Shown here: positions 40,200-49,040 of the stretch, in pieces
Numbering within the stretch: position 1 is the stretch's first letter
Layout: each line of letters begins with the position of its first letter
Assembly (NCBI RefSeq): GCF_002904335.1
Contig: NZ_PPHF01000164.1
Span: 91,149 to 155,148, forward strand
Reading direction: 5' to 3'
DNA length: 64,000 nucleotides
DNA from: Amycolatopsis sp. CA-126428
Lineage (GTDB): Bacteria > Actinomycetota > Actinomycetes > Mycobacteriales > Pseudonocardiaceae
Program-made: the position numbers and the translations under genes
Notes under the pieces: model-generated
The model's database searches: none
What the model was told of the DNA's origin: nothing
What the model saw: only the letters and a program-made list of their open reading frames with translations

Positions 40200-41054
40200 A
40201 TGTGCGGTGACCGGCCAGAGCAGCACTCCCGACGGACATTCCTGAACGTGGCGACAGCGGCCCTCACGGTGGGCGCGGCGGCCATCGCGTTGCCCGGAAC
40301 CGCGAGCGCGTCCCCGGCCCGGCGCCGGATCCCGCTCGACAAGATCAGCATCCAGCTCTACTCCCTGCGGTCGCTGCTGCAGAACGACCCGGAAGGCACG
40401 CTCTCCGCGCTGGCCGACATCGGCTACCGCAAGGTCGAGCTGGCCGGCACCTACGGCCGCAGCGCCACCGAGTTCCGCGCCATCCTCGACCGGTGCCACC
40501 TCAAGGCGTCCTCGACGCACGTCGGCATCGACGGCGACCTGAACCAGGCCATCGCCGACGCCGAGGTCCTCGGCAACCGCTCCGTCGTCGTGCCGTACGC
40601 GAATTTCGGCACCGTCGCCGAGTGGGAGGCCTTCGCGGGCCGCATGAACACCGCCGCGGTCGCCTTCAAGAAGGCCGGGCTGAAGCTCGGCTACCACAAC
40701 CACGACCACGAGTTCGCCCCGATCGGCGGCGTCGTGCCCTACGACGTGCTCACCGCGAAGACGGACAAGCGGCTCGTGCACCTGGAGATCGATCTGTTCT
40801 GGGCGGTGAACGGCGGCGCGGACCCGGTGGAGCTGTTCCGGCGCAACTACCCGCGCGTCACGCAGTACCACGTGAAGGACCGGACCGCGGACGGGCAGAT
40901 GGTCGACCCCGGTGCGGGTGTCATCGACTTCCCGCGCATCTTCGCCGCGTCCTGCCACACCATCGGCGAATACATCGTCGAGCACGACCAGCCCGCCGAC
41001 CCGCTGAACACCGCCAAGGTCGGGTTCGAGTACCTCCGCACCGTGCGCTTCTGA
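40200..41054 (+). CDS. Exported sugar isomerase/epimerase-like TIM barrel (Tat signal)
   Basis: This 284-residue protein has a clear Tat signal (HSRRTFLNVATAALTVGAAA, cleavage near TASA-SP). A xylose-isomerase-like barrel follows, beginning ISIQLYSLRSLLQ. Expected metal ligands lie in LGYHNHDHEF (about residue 165), HLEIDLFW (about 195), QYHVKDR and EYIVEHDQP (about 258). Export by Tat suggests folding with its metal in the cytosol before secretion. It starts 9 bp after the cytosolic paralogue, so the pair may act on the same chemistry on either side of the membrane. Confidence 0.88.
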   Translation: MCGDRPEQHSRRTFLNVATAALTVGAAAIALPGTASASPARRRIPLDKISIQLYSLRSLLQNDPEGTLSALADIGYRKVELAGTYGRSATEFRAILDRCHLKASSTHVGIDGDLNQAIADAEVLGNRSVVVPYANFGTVAEWEAFAGRMNTAAVAFKKAGLKLGYHNHDHEFAPIGGVVPYDVLTAKTDKRLVHLEIDLFWAVNGGADPVELFRRNYPRVTQYHVKDRTADGQMVDPGAGVIDFPRIFAASCHTIGEYIVEHDQPADPLNTAKVGFEYLRTVRF

Positions 41055-41070
41055 CCCCGGGGGAATCCAC

Positions 41071-42060
41071 ATGCGAGTGTCACGTCGGTCGATGCTGGCC
41101 GGAACCGCCGCGGGCGTGCTCGCGCCCGCCGTCGGGATGGCTCCGGCGGCGTCGGCCGCGGGCCTGACCCGTCAGATCACGATCTACGCCGAAGCCCTGC
41201 CCGGCGGCCTCTACGGCTACGGCCTCGAGCCGGGCAAGGCCACGATCCCGGGGCCGCTGCTGGAGGTCTACGAGGGGGACACCCTCGAGATCGAACTGGT
41301 CAACCGGACCGACCAGCGGCTGTCGATCCACCCGCACGGCGTCACCTACGACACCGCGTCGGACGGCGCCCCGCTCAACGCGTCCTTCAACAAGCCCCGC
41401 GAAACGCGGACCTACACCTGGCGGACGCGGACCCGCTACGACGCCGGCGGCGGGTTCTGGATGCCGGGCAGCGCCGGGTACTGGCACTACCACGACCACG
41501 CGATGGGCACCGACCACGGCACCGCGGGCCTCGCGCGCGGGCTCTACGGCGGCCTGATCGTCCGCAAGCGCGGCGATCTGCTGCCGAGCAAGCAGTACAC
41601 CGTCGTGTTCAACGAGATGATGATCAACCACGCGATGGCGCCCGACACGCCGATCTTCGAGGCGCGCCTCGGCGAGCGCGTCGAATGGGTCTGCATCGGG
41701 TACGGCAGCCTGCCGCACACGTTCCACCTGCACGGGCACCGCTGGGCCGACACCCGCACCGGGATGCTCGGCAGCGCGGATGACAACGCTGCCATCGTCG
41801 ACAACAAGAACCTCGACCCGGGCAGCTCGTTCGGCTTTCAGGTACTCGCCGGCGAAGGCGCCGGGCCGGGGGCGTGGATGTACCACTGCCACGTCCAGAC
41901 CCACTCCGACGGCGGGATGGTGGGCCTGTTCCTGGTCCGCAACGCCGACGGCAGCCTGCCCGACGGGGCCCAGGACGCGATCGACCGGTTCAAGCAGCAC
42001 GACCACTCCGGGCACGACATGAACCCCGATGCCCGCACGCACGCAGGAGGGGAGCTATGA
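41071..42060 (+). CDS. Two-domain (small) laccase-type multicopper oxidase
   Basis: This 329-residue Tat-exported oxidase (SRRSMLAGTAAGV signal) has all four copper motifs of small bacterial laccases: HPHG (about residue 90), HYHDH (about 137), HTFHLHGH (about 215) and HCHVQTH (about 272). The two-domain length matches the trimeric laccases of Streptomyces. It oxidises phenols or metal ions with O2 as acceptor. A His-rich tail (KQHDHSGHDM) follows. Its stop overlaps the next start as ATGA, tying it to the ThuA/dehydrogenase-like protein. Confidence 0.93.
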   Translation: MRVSRRSMLAGTAAGVLAPAVGMAPAASAAGLTRQITIYAEALPGGLYGYGLEPGKATIPGPLLEVYEGDTLEIELVNRTDQRLSIHPHGVTYDTASDGAPLNASFNKPRETRTYTWRTRTRYDAGGGFWMPGSAGYWHYHDHAMGTDHGTAGLARGLYGGLIVRKRGDLLPSKQYTVVFNEMMINHAMAPDTPIFEARLGERVEWVCIGYGSLPHTFHLHGHRWADTRTGMLGSADDNAAIVDNKNLDPGSSFGFQVLAGEGAGPGAWMYHCHVQTHSDGGMVGLFLVRNADGSLPDGAQDAIDRFKQHDHSGHDMNPDARTHAGGEL

Positions 42061-45000
42061 AACGACGATGGTTCGGCAGGCGCGGCGCGGTCGTGCTCGC
42101 CATCGGCTCGGTCCTGGCGGCCGGAGCTCCGCTGATGGCGATGCCGGTGGCCCAGGCCGCGCCCGCCGCGGTGAACGTGCCGGTGAACGTGCTGGTCTTC
42201 CACGGCGCGGCGGCCGGCCAGAAGGACCCGGTGCTCCGCGCGGCGGACGCGATCGCGCGGCTGGGTGGCGACAACGGCATCACGGTGACGGCGTCCTCGG
42301 ATCCCGGCGTGTTCAGCGCGGCCAACCTGGCCCGCTACCGCGGGGTGGTCTTCCTGTCCGCGCAGGGCGTCACGCTCAGCCGTGACCAGGAAGGCGCGCT
42401 GCAGGCCTACATGAAGGCGGGCGGCGGGTTCCTCGGCATCTCCGACGCCGCCCGCGCGCAGGACTCGTCGCAGTGGTTCACCGGCCTGATCGGGGCCCGC
42501 CCGGTCGGCGCGCGGCCGACACCGGAAGCAGTGGCGGCGGTGACCGCGAGCGGGGAGAACCCGCCGAACGAAACCAAGGAGAAGCTGGCCGACAACAACG
42601 AGAACACCAAGTGGCTGACGTTCGCGACGACCGGCTGGGCCGCCTACAAGATGGCGACGCCGGTGGCCGTCAGCAGCTACGCGCTGGTGTCGGCGAACGA
42701 CTTCCCGGGCCGCAACCCGAAGAGCTGGACCCTGCAGGGTTCCGCGGACGGCGCCACGTGGACCGACCTGGACACGCGGACGAACGAGACGTTCACCGAT
42801 CCGCTCCAGACCCGGACGTTCACCTTCGCCAACACCACGGTCTACCCCAACTACCGGCTGAACATCACCGCGAACGCCGGTGAGCCGATCATCCAGCTCG
42901 CGGACCTCAAGCTGTTCAAGGACACCTCGACGACCCCGCCGCCGCCCGAGCCGGCCCCGCAGCAGGCCGTCGTCGACGTCCTCGACGCCCACCACCCGGC
43001 CACCGCCGGGCTGCCGCAGAACTGGACCCGCACCGACCGCTGGCTCAACTGGGAAACCAACCCGGTCGGCACCGTGCACACCGTCGCGCAGGTCGAGGAG
43101 AAGGGCTACAACCCGGGCGTCGGCGCGAACGGCCCGTTCCACCCGATCTCCTGGTGCCGCGACTACGACGGCGGCCGCTCCTTCTACACCGGCATGGGCC
43201 GCACCGAGGCGTCCTACGGTGAAGGGCAGTTCCGCGACCACCTGCTCGGCGCCCTGCGCTGGACCACCGGCATGGTGCGCGGCGACTGCCAGGCCGGCAT
43301 CGCGGCGAACTACAAGATCGAACGGCTGACCGGGAAGAACGCGGCCGGGCAGCTCGACCAGATCGGCGAGCCGCACGGGTTGACCATCGCCCCGGACGGC
43401 AAGGTGTTCTACATCGGCAAGGCGGCCTGCCCGACCGGCCCGGTGGTCAGCTGGGACGACCCGAACGTCGGCCTCGGCTGCGGCACGATCCACCAGTGGG
43501 ACCCGGTCACCAAGAAGCCGAAGCTGCTCACGACCTTGCGCGTGATGGGCAACCGGGGCAGCGGTGACGAGCTCGTCAAGAACGAAGAGGGCCTGCTCGG
43601 CATCACCCTGGACCCGAAGTTCACCGAGAACGGCTGGTTCTACGCCTACTGGATGCCGCACGAGTCGATCGACCGCGACAAGCGGATCGGCAAGCGCACG
43701 GTCTCGCGCTTCACCTACGACGCGGCGAAGCAGACGATCGACCAGGCGACCCGCAAGGACCTGCTGTCCTGGGACGTGCAGATCCACAGCTGCTGCCACG
43801 CGGGCGGCGGCATGGCGTTCGACAAGGACGGGAACCTCTACGTCGGGTCCGGGGACAACAACTCCTCGGGCGGCTCGAACGGCTACTCGGGCAACAACTG
43901 GACGCTCGACTACAAGGGCATCTCGTTCCAGGACGCGCGCCGCACCGCGGGCAACACGAACGACCTGGACGGCAAGATCCTGCGCATCCACCCGGAGGCG
44001 AACGGGACGTACACGATCCCGCCGGGCAACCTGTTCCCGAACGGGCCGGCGGACAAGACGCGCCCGGAGATCTACGTGATGGGCGTCCGGAACATCTCGC
44101 GGCTGCAGATCGACCCGGTGCACAACTGGATGACCGCGGGCTGGGTCGGTCCGGACGCGCCGTCGCCGAGCCCCGAGCTCGGGCCGGCGAAGTACGAGAC
44201 GGCGACCGTCATCACCGAGGCGGGCAACCACGGCTGGCCCTACTGCATGGGCAACCGGCAGCCCTACCGCGACCGCAGCAGCACGAACGCCGCGGAACTG
44301 ACCGGCTGGTACGACTGCGACAACCCGGTCAACACCTCGCCGCGCAACACCGGCCTGGTGAACCTGCCGCCGATCAAGGACAACATGATCTGGTACTCGC
44401 CGGACGGCGGCGGGCCGGTGTTCCCGAAGCGGCCGGGCAGCTCCATCCCGACCTACAACGCGGCGGACGCCACCTACACCCAGCCGTACCTGCGCGGTGG
44501 CGGCCAGGCGATCATGTCCGGGCCGACGTACCACCGCTCGCTGGTCGACACGAACAGCGGCGTCGCGTGGCCGGAGTACTGGGACAACAAGTGGTTCATC
44601 GGCGACGAGTCCAACGCGCAGAACCGGGTCGCGGTGACCGTCGACCCGGCCGGCGTGCCGACGCACCAGCCGCCGGTGTTCGCCGAGACGTTCCGCCAGA
44701 TCATCCCGGGCGGCGCGGGTGACACCCGGGTGCAGAGCTGGATGGACGCCAAGTTCGGGCCGGACGGCGCGCTGTACGTGCTCGACTACGGCAACGGCTT
44801 CTTCTCCCTGGACGCCAACCAGAAGCTGCTGAAGATCAGCTACACCGGCGGCGCGCCGACGCCCGCGCCGGCGGCGACGTCGACGATGGTGCAGAACAAG
44901 GCGCTCACCGCCGCGTTCACCGGGTCGAAGTCCGGCGGGGTGTCCTACCGCTGGGAGTTCGGCGACGGCTCGGTGTCCACCCAGGCCGACCCGCGGCACA

Positions 45001-46004
45001 CCTACCCGCGCACCGGCCTCTTCACCGCGAAGCTCACCGTGACCTACGCGAACGGTGAGACGGTGACGACCCGGACGTCGGTGAACGTCGGCTGCGCGGT
45101 GGCCGACCCGAGCCCGGTGGTGACCTTGGGCGACACCCTCACGAAGGTGGTCAACCGCAACGCCGGCGGTGGCTGCACGGTGGACGACTTCATCGACGAC
45201 GAGAGCACGTGGAGCACGCACGCGGCGTTCGTCAACCACGTCGAGCAGGCCACCGAGACGCTCGCCGACCTCGGGGTGCTCAACGACGCCGAGGCGGCCG
45301 AGCTGAACGCGGCGGCCGCGGCGTCGCCGATCGGGAAGCCGGGCACCACGGGCTACGACGCGCTCTTCGACGGCACGGCGGAGTCGTTGCGCGGCTGGGA
45401 ACAGGCGCCTTCGGGGCAGTTCACCCTCCAGCCGGACGGGTCGATCCGCTCGGCCGGCGGCCTGGGCATGCTCTGGTACGCCCAGCGGCAGTTCGGCGAC
45501 TTCTCGGTGAAGGTGCAGTTCAAGGACATCGCCCCGGACCCGAACCGGGCCAACAGCGGCGTCTTCGTCCGGTTCCCGGATCCGCGGACACCGGTGGAGC
45601 AGCGGCCGCCGGGCAGCTGCGGCACGGTCGGGTCGGCCCGGACGTCGCAGGCCTGGGTGGCGATCTACTGCGGCCACGAGATCCAGATCTACGACGGCGA
45701 CTCCGGCGAGCCGCAGAAGACCGGGTCGGTCTACAACTTCGACCCGCGCCCGCTCGACCAGGCGGGTGCCCGGCCGAAGGGCACGTGGAACGAGTACGAG
45801 ATCAAGGTCGTCGGGCAGCACTACACGATGATCCGCAACGGCGTGGTGATCAACGAGTTCGACAACACGCCGGGCCAGCAGTCGTCGCGCGCGGGTGACC
45901 CGCCGACCGACCTGCGGCAGTTCGTCAGCGGGTTCATCGGGCTGCAGAACCACAGCGACAACGACCTGATCGAGTTCCGCAACATCCGGGTGCGGCAGCT
46001 GTAG
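42057..46004 (+). CDS. Secreted ThuA / quinoprotein-dehydrogenase-like / PKD / DUF1080 multidomain protein
   Basis: This is a 1315-residue secreted protein. After a signal peptide (to about 33) comes a ThuA-like domain split in two (about 38-150 and 300-415) around a discoidin-like insert (about 152-285; WTLQGSADGATWTDLDTRTN). A glucose/sorbosone-dehydrogenase-type beta-propeller spans 418-925 (GEPHGLTIAPDGKVFYIG, CCHAGGGMAFDKDGNLYVGS). A PKD domain is at about 940-1010 (YRWEFGDGS), an unassigned Cys-containing domain at 1012-1093 and a DUF1080/3-keto-disaccharide-hydrolase-type lectin fold at 1098-1315 (ALFDGTAESLRGW to DLIEFRNIRVRQL). It is probably an oxidative glycoside-processing enzyme. 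Metal and quinone use need testing. Confidence 0.85.
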   Translation: MKRRWFGRRGAVVLAIGSVLAAGAPLMAMPVAQAAPAAVNVPVNVLVFHGAAAGQKDPVLRAADAIARLGGDNGITVTASSDPGVFSAANLARYRGVVFLSAQGVTLSRDQEGALQAYMKAGGGFLGISDAARAQDSSQWFTGLIGARPVGARPTPEAVAAVTASGENPPNETKEKLADNNENTKWLTFATTGWAAYKMATPVAVSSYALVSANDFPGRNPKSWTLQGSADGATWTDLDTRTNETFTDPLQTRTFTFANTTVYPNYRLNITANAGEPIIQLADLKLFKDTSTTPPPPEPAPQQAVVDVLDAHHPATAGLPQNWTRTDRWLNWETNPVGTVHTVAQVEEKGYNPGVGANGPFHPISWCRDYDGGRSFYTGMGRTEASYGEGQFRDHLLGALRWTTGMVRGDCQAGIAANYKIERLTGKNAAGQLDQIGEPHGLTIAPDGKVFYIGKAACPTGPVVSWDDPNVGLGCGTIHQWDPVTKKPKLLTTLRVMGNRGSGDELVKNEEGLLGITLDPKFTENGWFYAYWMPHESIDRDKRIGKRTVSRFTYDAAKQTIDQATRKDLLSWDVQIHSCCHAGGGMAFDKDGNLYVGSGDNNSSGGSNGYSGNNWTLDYKGISFQDARRTAGNTNDLDGKILRIHPEANGTYTIPPGNLFPNGPADKTRPEIYVMGVRNISRLQIDPVHNWMTAGWVGPDAPSPSPELGPAKYETATVITEAGNHGWPYCMGNRQPYRDRSSTNAAELTGWYDCDNPVNTSPRNTGLVNLPPIKDNMIWYSPDGGGPVFPKRPGSSIPTYNAADATYTQPYLRGGGQAIMSGPTYHRSLVDTNSGVAWPEYWDNKWFIGDESNAQNRVAVTVDPAGVPTHQPPVFAETFRQIIPGGAGDTRVQSWMDAKFGPDGALYVLDYGNGFFSLDANQKLLKISYTGGAPTPAPAATSTMVQNKALTAAFTGSKSGGVSYRWEFGDGSVSTQADPRHTYPRTGLFTAKLTVTYANGETVTTRTSVNVGCAVADPSPVVTLGDTLTKVVNRNAGGGCTVDDFIDDESTWSTHAAFVNHVEQATETLADLGVLNDAEAAELNAAAAASPIGKPGTTGYDALFDGTAESLRGWEQAPSGQFTLQPDGSIRSAGGLGMLWYAQRQFGDFSVKVQFKDIAPDPNRANSGVFVRFPDPRTPVEQRPPGSCGTVGSARTSQAWVAIYCGHEIQIYDGDSGEPQKTGSVYNFDPRPLDQAGARPKGTWNEYEIKVVGQHYTMIRNGVVINEFDNTPGQQSSRAGDPPTDLRQFVSGFIGLQNHSDNDLIEFRNIRVRQL

Positions 46005-46018
46005 CTCCGCCGCGGCTG

Positions 46019-46064
46019 GTCGTGAGTGGTAATTCGGGTTCTAACCCGAATTACCACTCACGAG
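46019..46064. repeat. 46-bp palindromic repeat, copy 4 (covariant stem)
   Basis: The outer CGTGAGTGGTAA arms match the other copies. The inner stem reads TTCGGGTT/AACCCGAA instead of GGCGGGTT/AACCCGCC, so both sides changed together and pairing is perfect over 20 bp (46021-46040 with 46043-46062). The flank CCGCGGCTG matches copy 1. It lies between the ThuA-type and cupredoxin genes. Confidence 0.88.
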
Positions 46065-46091
46065 GCCCCACTTCAGGAAGGGTTCCCCGCG

Positions 46092-47927
46092 ATGTCCCCA
46101 CGACTGATCGCTCTGCTGCTGACGGCGTTCCTGGCCGTGCTCGGGCTGGCGACGCCCGCGGCGGCGGCGCCGGTCCAGACGCTGACCTGGACCGCGAACA
46201 ACAGCACCACCGAATACGCGTCCGCGCCCACCGGCGCCCTCCCCGGCGAGACCACCGTCGTCTTCGAGAACAGCGAAGCCACCGGCAACACGACCGGGAT
46301 GTCGCACACCCTGACGTTCGACACCTCGACGCCGGGCTACAACCACGACGTCTCGCTGAACATCCTGGCCAACCCGTTCGACCCCGCCAACGGCCGGCAC
46401 GAGGCCGTCGTGACGCTGACGCCCGGCAAGTACCGGTACTACTGCACCATCCCCGGGCACACGGCGATGGTGGGGGAGTTCGTCGTGTCCGACGGCACCG
46501 GCGACACGACCCCGCCGGCCGTCACCGCGGCGGTGGCGGGGGATCGCGACCCGTCCGGCAGCTACCTCGGATCCGCCACGGTCACGCTTTCGGCCACCGA
46601 CGCGGGCTCCGGCGTGGCGTCGGTCGAGTACCAGCTCGACGGCGGCACGTGGACCACGTATGCCGCGCCGGTGGTGGTGTCCGCGGCGGGCGCGCACATG
46701 CTGCACTACCGCGCGACCGACGTCGCCGGGAACACGTCCGCGGAAGGCATGGCGCACTTCACGATCGTCGCCCGGCCGGGGGACACGACCGCGCCCTCGG
46801 TGAGTGCGGCGATCACCGGCACCCAGGACTCCTCGGGCAACTACCTCGACGTCGCGACGGCCCGGATCACGGCCACGGACGCCGATTCCGGCGTGGCGTC
46901 GGTGGAATACCAGCTCGACAGCGGCGCCTGGACCGCCTACACCGCGCCGGTCGCGGTGACCGCGGCGGGCATGCACATGCTGCACTACCGGGCCACCGAC
47001 GTCGCGGGGAACGTGTCGCCGGAGGGCATGACCCACTTCACGGTGGTGAGGAGCGACACGACCGCGCCGGTCGTGTCGGCTTCCCTGAGCGGCACCCAGG
47101 ACGCCGACGGCCACTACGTCGGCAAGGCGACCGTCACGGTGACGGCTTCGGACGCGGGTTCCGGGGTCGCCTCGGTGGAGTACAAAGTGGACGCTGGCGC
47201 GTGGACGGCTTACGCGGCACCGGTTCCGGTGTCGGCGGCCGGTTCGCACACGGTCGGCTACCGTGCTCGCGACGTCGCCGGCAACGCGTCCGCGGAAGGT
47301 TCGGTGTCGTTCACCGTGGTCGCCGGCGGGGACACGACCGCGCCTTCGGTCGCGCTCCAGGTCACCGGCAAGCAGGACGGCGGCTGGAACTACGTGGGTT
47401 CGGCGTCGGTGACGGTGACCGCCACCGACGCGGAGTCCGGAGTGGACTCGGTCGAGTACAAAGTGGACGAATTGGCGTGGACCCGGTACGCGGCGCCGGT
47501 CGTGGTGTCCGCGCTGGGGGCGCACACCGTGCGGGCCCGGGCCACGGACATCGCCGGGAACGTCTCGGCCGAGGTCGCGGGATCGTTCCGGGTGGTCGCG
47601 GCCGCGCCACCACCGGACGCCTGCCCGTCCTCGGACACCCGGGAGACGGTGGTGATCGGCGGCGTCGACAGCCAGGTCGTGAACACCGACACCGGCAACG
47701 GTTGCACGATCAACGACGTCATCGACGAGAACGCGGAGTATCTGTCCCACGACCGGTTCGTGAAGCACGTGAAGGCGGTGACGCAGGAGCTCGTGGCCAA
47801 CGGCGTGCTGTCCCCGGGCGACCGCAACCGCATCGTGACGGCGGCGATCGAGTCCGGCGTCGGTGGCGACGGCCGTTCGGTGCCGGTGGAGGGGAGTGTG
47901 CGGAAGGCTTCGGTGCGCATCGGGTGA
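46092..47927 (+). CDS. Secreted cupredoxin with four Ig-like repeats
   Basis: This 611-residue exported protein has a signal peptide ending near residue 26 (ATPAAA). A plastocyanin-like domain follows (about 27-135) whose type-1 copper ligands are visible: His in GMSHTLTFD and Cys, His and Met in YYCTIPGHTAM. Four repeats of about 90 residues follow (starting near 139, 232, 322 and 415; each has GSGVASVEY or a variant and HYRATDVAGN). They belong to the OmpL47/Ig-like type. The last 80 residues (from CPSSDTRETV) match a domain in the preceding protein. It is a candidate electron carrier for the laccase or the quinoprotein-like domain. Confidence 0.88.
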   Translation: MSPRLIALLLTAFLAVLGLATPAAAAPVQTLTWTANNSTTEYASAPTGALPGETTVVFENSEATGNTTGMSHTLTFDTSTPGYNHDVSLNILANPFDPANGRHEAVVTLTPGKYRYYCTIPGHTAMVGEFVVSDGTGDTTPPAVTAAVAGDRDPSGSYLGSATVTLSATDAGSGVASVEYQLDGGTWTTYAAPVVVSAAGAHMLHYRATDVAGNTSAEGMAHFTIVARPGDTTAPSVSAAITGTQDSSGNYLDVATARITATDADSGVASVEYQLDSGAWTAYTAPVAVTAAGMHMLHYRATDVAGNVSPEGMTHFTVVRSDTTAPVVSASLSGTQDADGHYVGKATVTVTASDAGSGVASVEYKVDAGAWTAYAAPVPVSAAGSHTVGYRARDVAGNASAEGSVSFTVVAGGDTTAPSVALQVTGKQDGGWNYVGSASVTVTATDAESGVDSVEYKVDELAWTRYAAPVVVSALGAHTVRARATDIAGNVSAEVAGSFRVVAAAPPPDACPSSDTRETVVIGGVDSQVVNTDTGNGCTINDVIDENAEYLSHDRFVKHVKAVTQELVANGVLSPGDRNRIVTAAIESGVGGDGRSVPVEGSVRKASVRIG

Positions 47928-47936
47928 GCAGGCCGG

Positions 47937-47976
47937 CCGTGCGGAGGCGGAGACTTCGCGCTCCGCGTCCGCACGG
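47937..47976. terminator. Terminator hairpin between convergent genes
   Basis: CCGTGCGGAGGCGGAG (47937-47952) pairs with CTCCGCGTCCGCACGG (47961-47976) over 16 bp with one mismatch and an 8-base loop. It lies 9 bp after the cupredoxin stop and 42 bp from the stop of the convergent dehydrogenase gene. Confidence 0.75.
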
Positions 47977-48018
47977 TGCCGACTGCGCTGGTCTCGGGAT
48001 CGCTCCCGGGACCGGCGC

Positions 48019-48966
48019 TCACTCGGGGACGAGCGCGAACCGGCCGAACACCGTCCCGGCGTCCAGTTGCCGGTGGGCGAGTTCCGCGTGCGCCAGCGGC
48101 AGCACGTCGTGGACCACCGTGGCCACCTCGCCGCGGCCCGCGGCGGCCAACAGTTCGGAGGCCACCGTACGGCGGTCCTCTGTGGACACGGAGTCGGCGC
48201 TGAAGATCGCGAACGACAGTGACTTCCGGAACGCCGTGAACATCTCCGCGACCAAGCTGGCCGGTGGTGGGCCCCCGACCGCGCCCACGGTGACCACCCG
48301 CCCGTTGGGGTTGAGCTTGCCGAAGAACGAAGGCAGCTCCTCCCCGGCGACGATGTCGATGATGACGTCGTACCCGCCGGCGCCCTCGCCGGCACGGTCC
48401 AGCACCCCGGTGGCGCCCAGCGCGCGCAGGCGGGCGCCGCGCTCGGGCGAAGAGGTCGTGACCGCGACCGTGCCGGTGCGCGCCGCGAGCTGGACCGCCA
48501 TCACCCCGATGCCGCCCGCCGCGCCGCGGACCAGCACCGATTCGCCGGGTGCGAAGCGGGCGTGCCGGAGGCCGAAGTGCGCCACCACCCCGGAACCCGC
48601 CACGGTCACCGCGTCGACCGGCGACACCTCCGGCGGCAGCCGTACCAGCGTCGTGGCCGGGACGAGCGCCTGCTCGGCGTAGCCACCGCCGCCGTCGGTG
48701 GGGGCCCAGACGCGCGCGCCGGCCCACGACTCGTCGACGTCCGCGCCCAGCGAGGTGACGGTTCCCGCCACCTCGCCGCCGAGGACGTGACCGGCTTCGA
48801 AGCCGAACGCGTTGAGGGCGCCGCGGCGGATCAGCACGTCGACGCCGCCGACGCCGATCGCCTCGGTGGTGATCACCACCTGCCCGGCGCCCGGCCGCGG
48901 GTCGGGAACCTCGACGACGGCCAGGCCGCCGGGCTCCCCGAAAGTCTGCACTGCCACTGCTTTCAC
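48019..48966 (-). CDS. Zinc-independent MDR/quinone oxidoreductase-like dehydrogenase
   Basis: This 315-residue medium-chain dehydrogenase/reductase has an N-terminal GroES-like domain (VVEVPDPRPGAGQVVITTEA; HVLGGEVAGTV) and a Rossmann domain with RGAAGGIGVMAVQLA (about residue 150). The catalytic zinc cysteine/histidine set of alcohol dehydrogenases is absent, so it probably reduces quinones or enals with NADPH. It diverges from a TetR gene 73 bp away, with a dyad abutting that gene's start, so it is likely inducible. Confidence 0.9.
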   Translation of the reverse strand: MKAVAVQTFGEPGGLAVVEVPDPRPGAGQVVITTEAIGVGGVDVLIRRGALNAFGFEAGHVLGGEVAGTVTSLGADVDESWAGARVWAPTDGGGGYAEQALVPATTLVRLPPEVSPVDAVTVAGSGVVAHFGLRHARFAPGESVLVRGAAGGIGVMAVQLAARTGTVAVTTSSPERGARLRALGATGVLDRAGEGAGGYDVIIDIVAGEELPSFFGKLNPNGRVVTVGAVGGPPPASLVAEMFTAFRKSLSFAIFSADSVSTEDRRTVASELLAAAGRGEVATVVHDVLPLAHAELAHRQLDAGTVFGRFALVPE

Positions 48967-49017
48967 GGTTCATCTCCCTGAGTTCGAGGCGGCCGCGACC
49001 GTACCGGACGCACCCGT

Positions 49018-49040
49018 CCGTTTCGGCTAAACTGAGACGG
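49018..49040. promoter_or_regulatory. TetR operator between oxidoreductase and TetR genes
   Basis: CCGTTTCGG and TGAGACGG form an imperfect dyad centred at 49029 within the divergent gap. It touches the GTG start of the TetR gene, which fits autoregulation. Several mismatches lower confidence. Confidence 0.4.

Noticed and set aside
41838..45953. A 1371-codon minus-strand frame opposite the laccase and ThuA-type genes
   Set aside because: It has low-complexity Arg/Val/Asp composition, no domain and no ribosome site. The plus strand has clear signal peptides and copper motifs.
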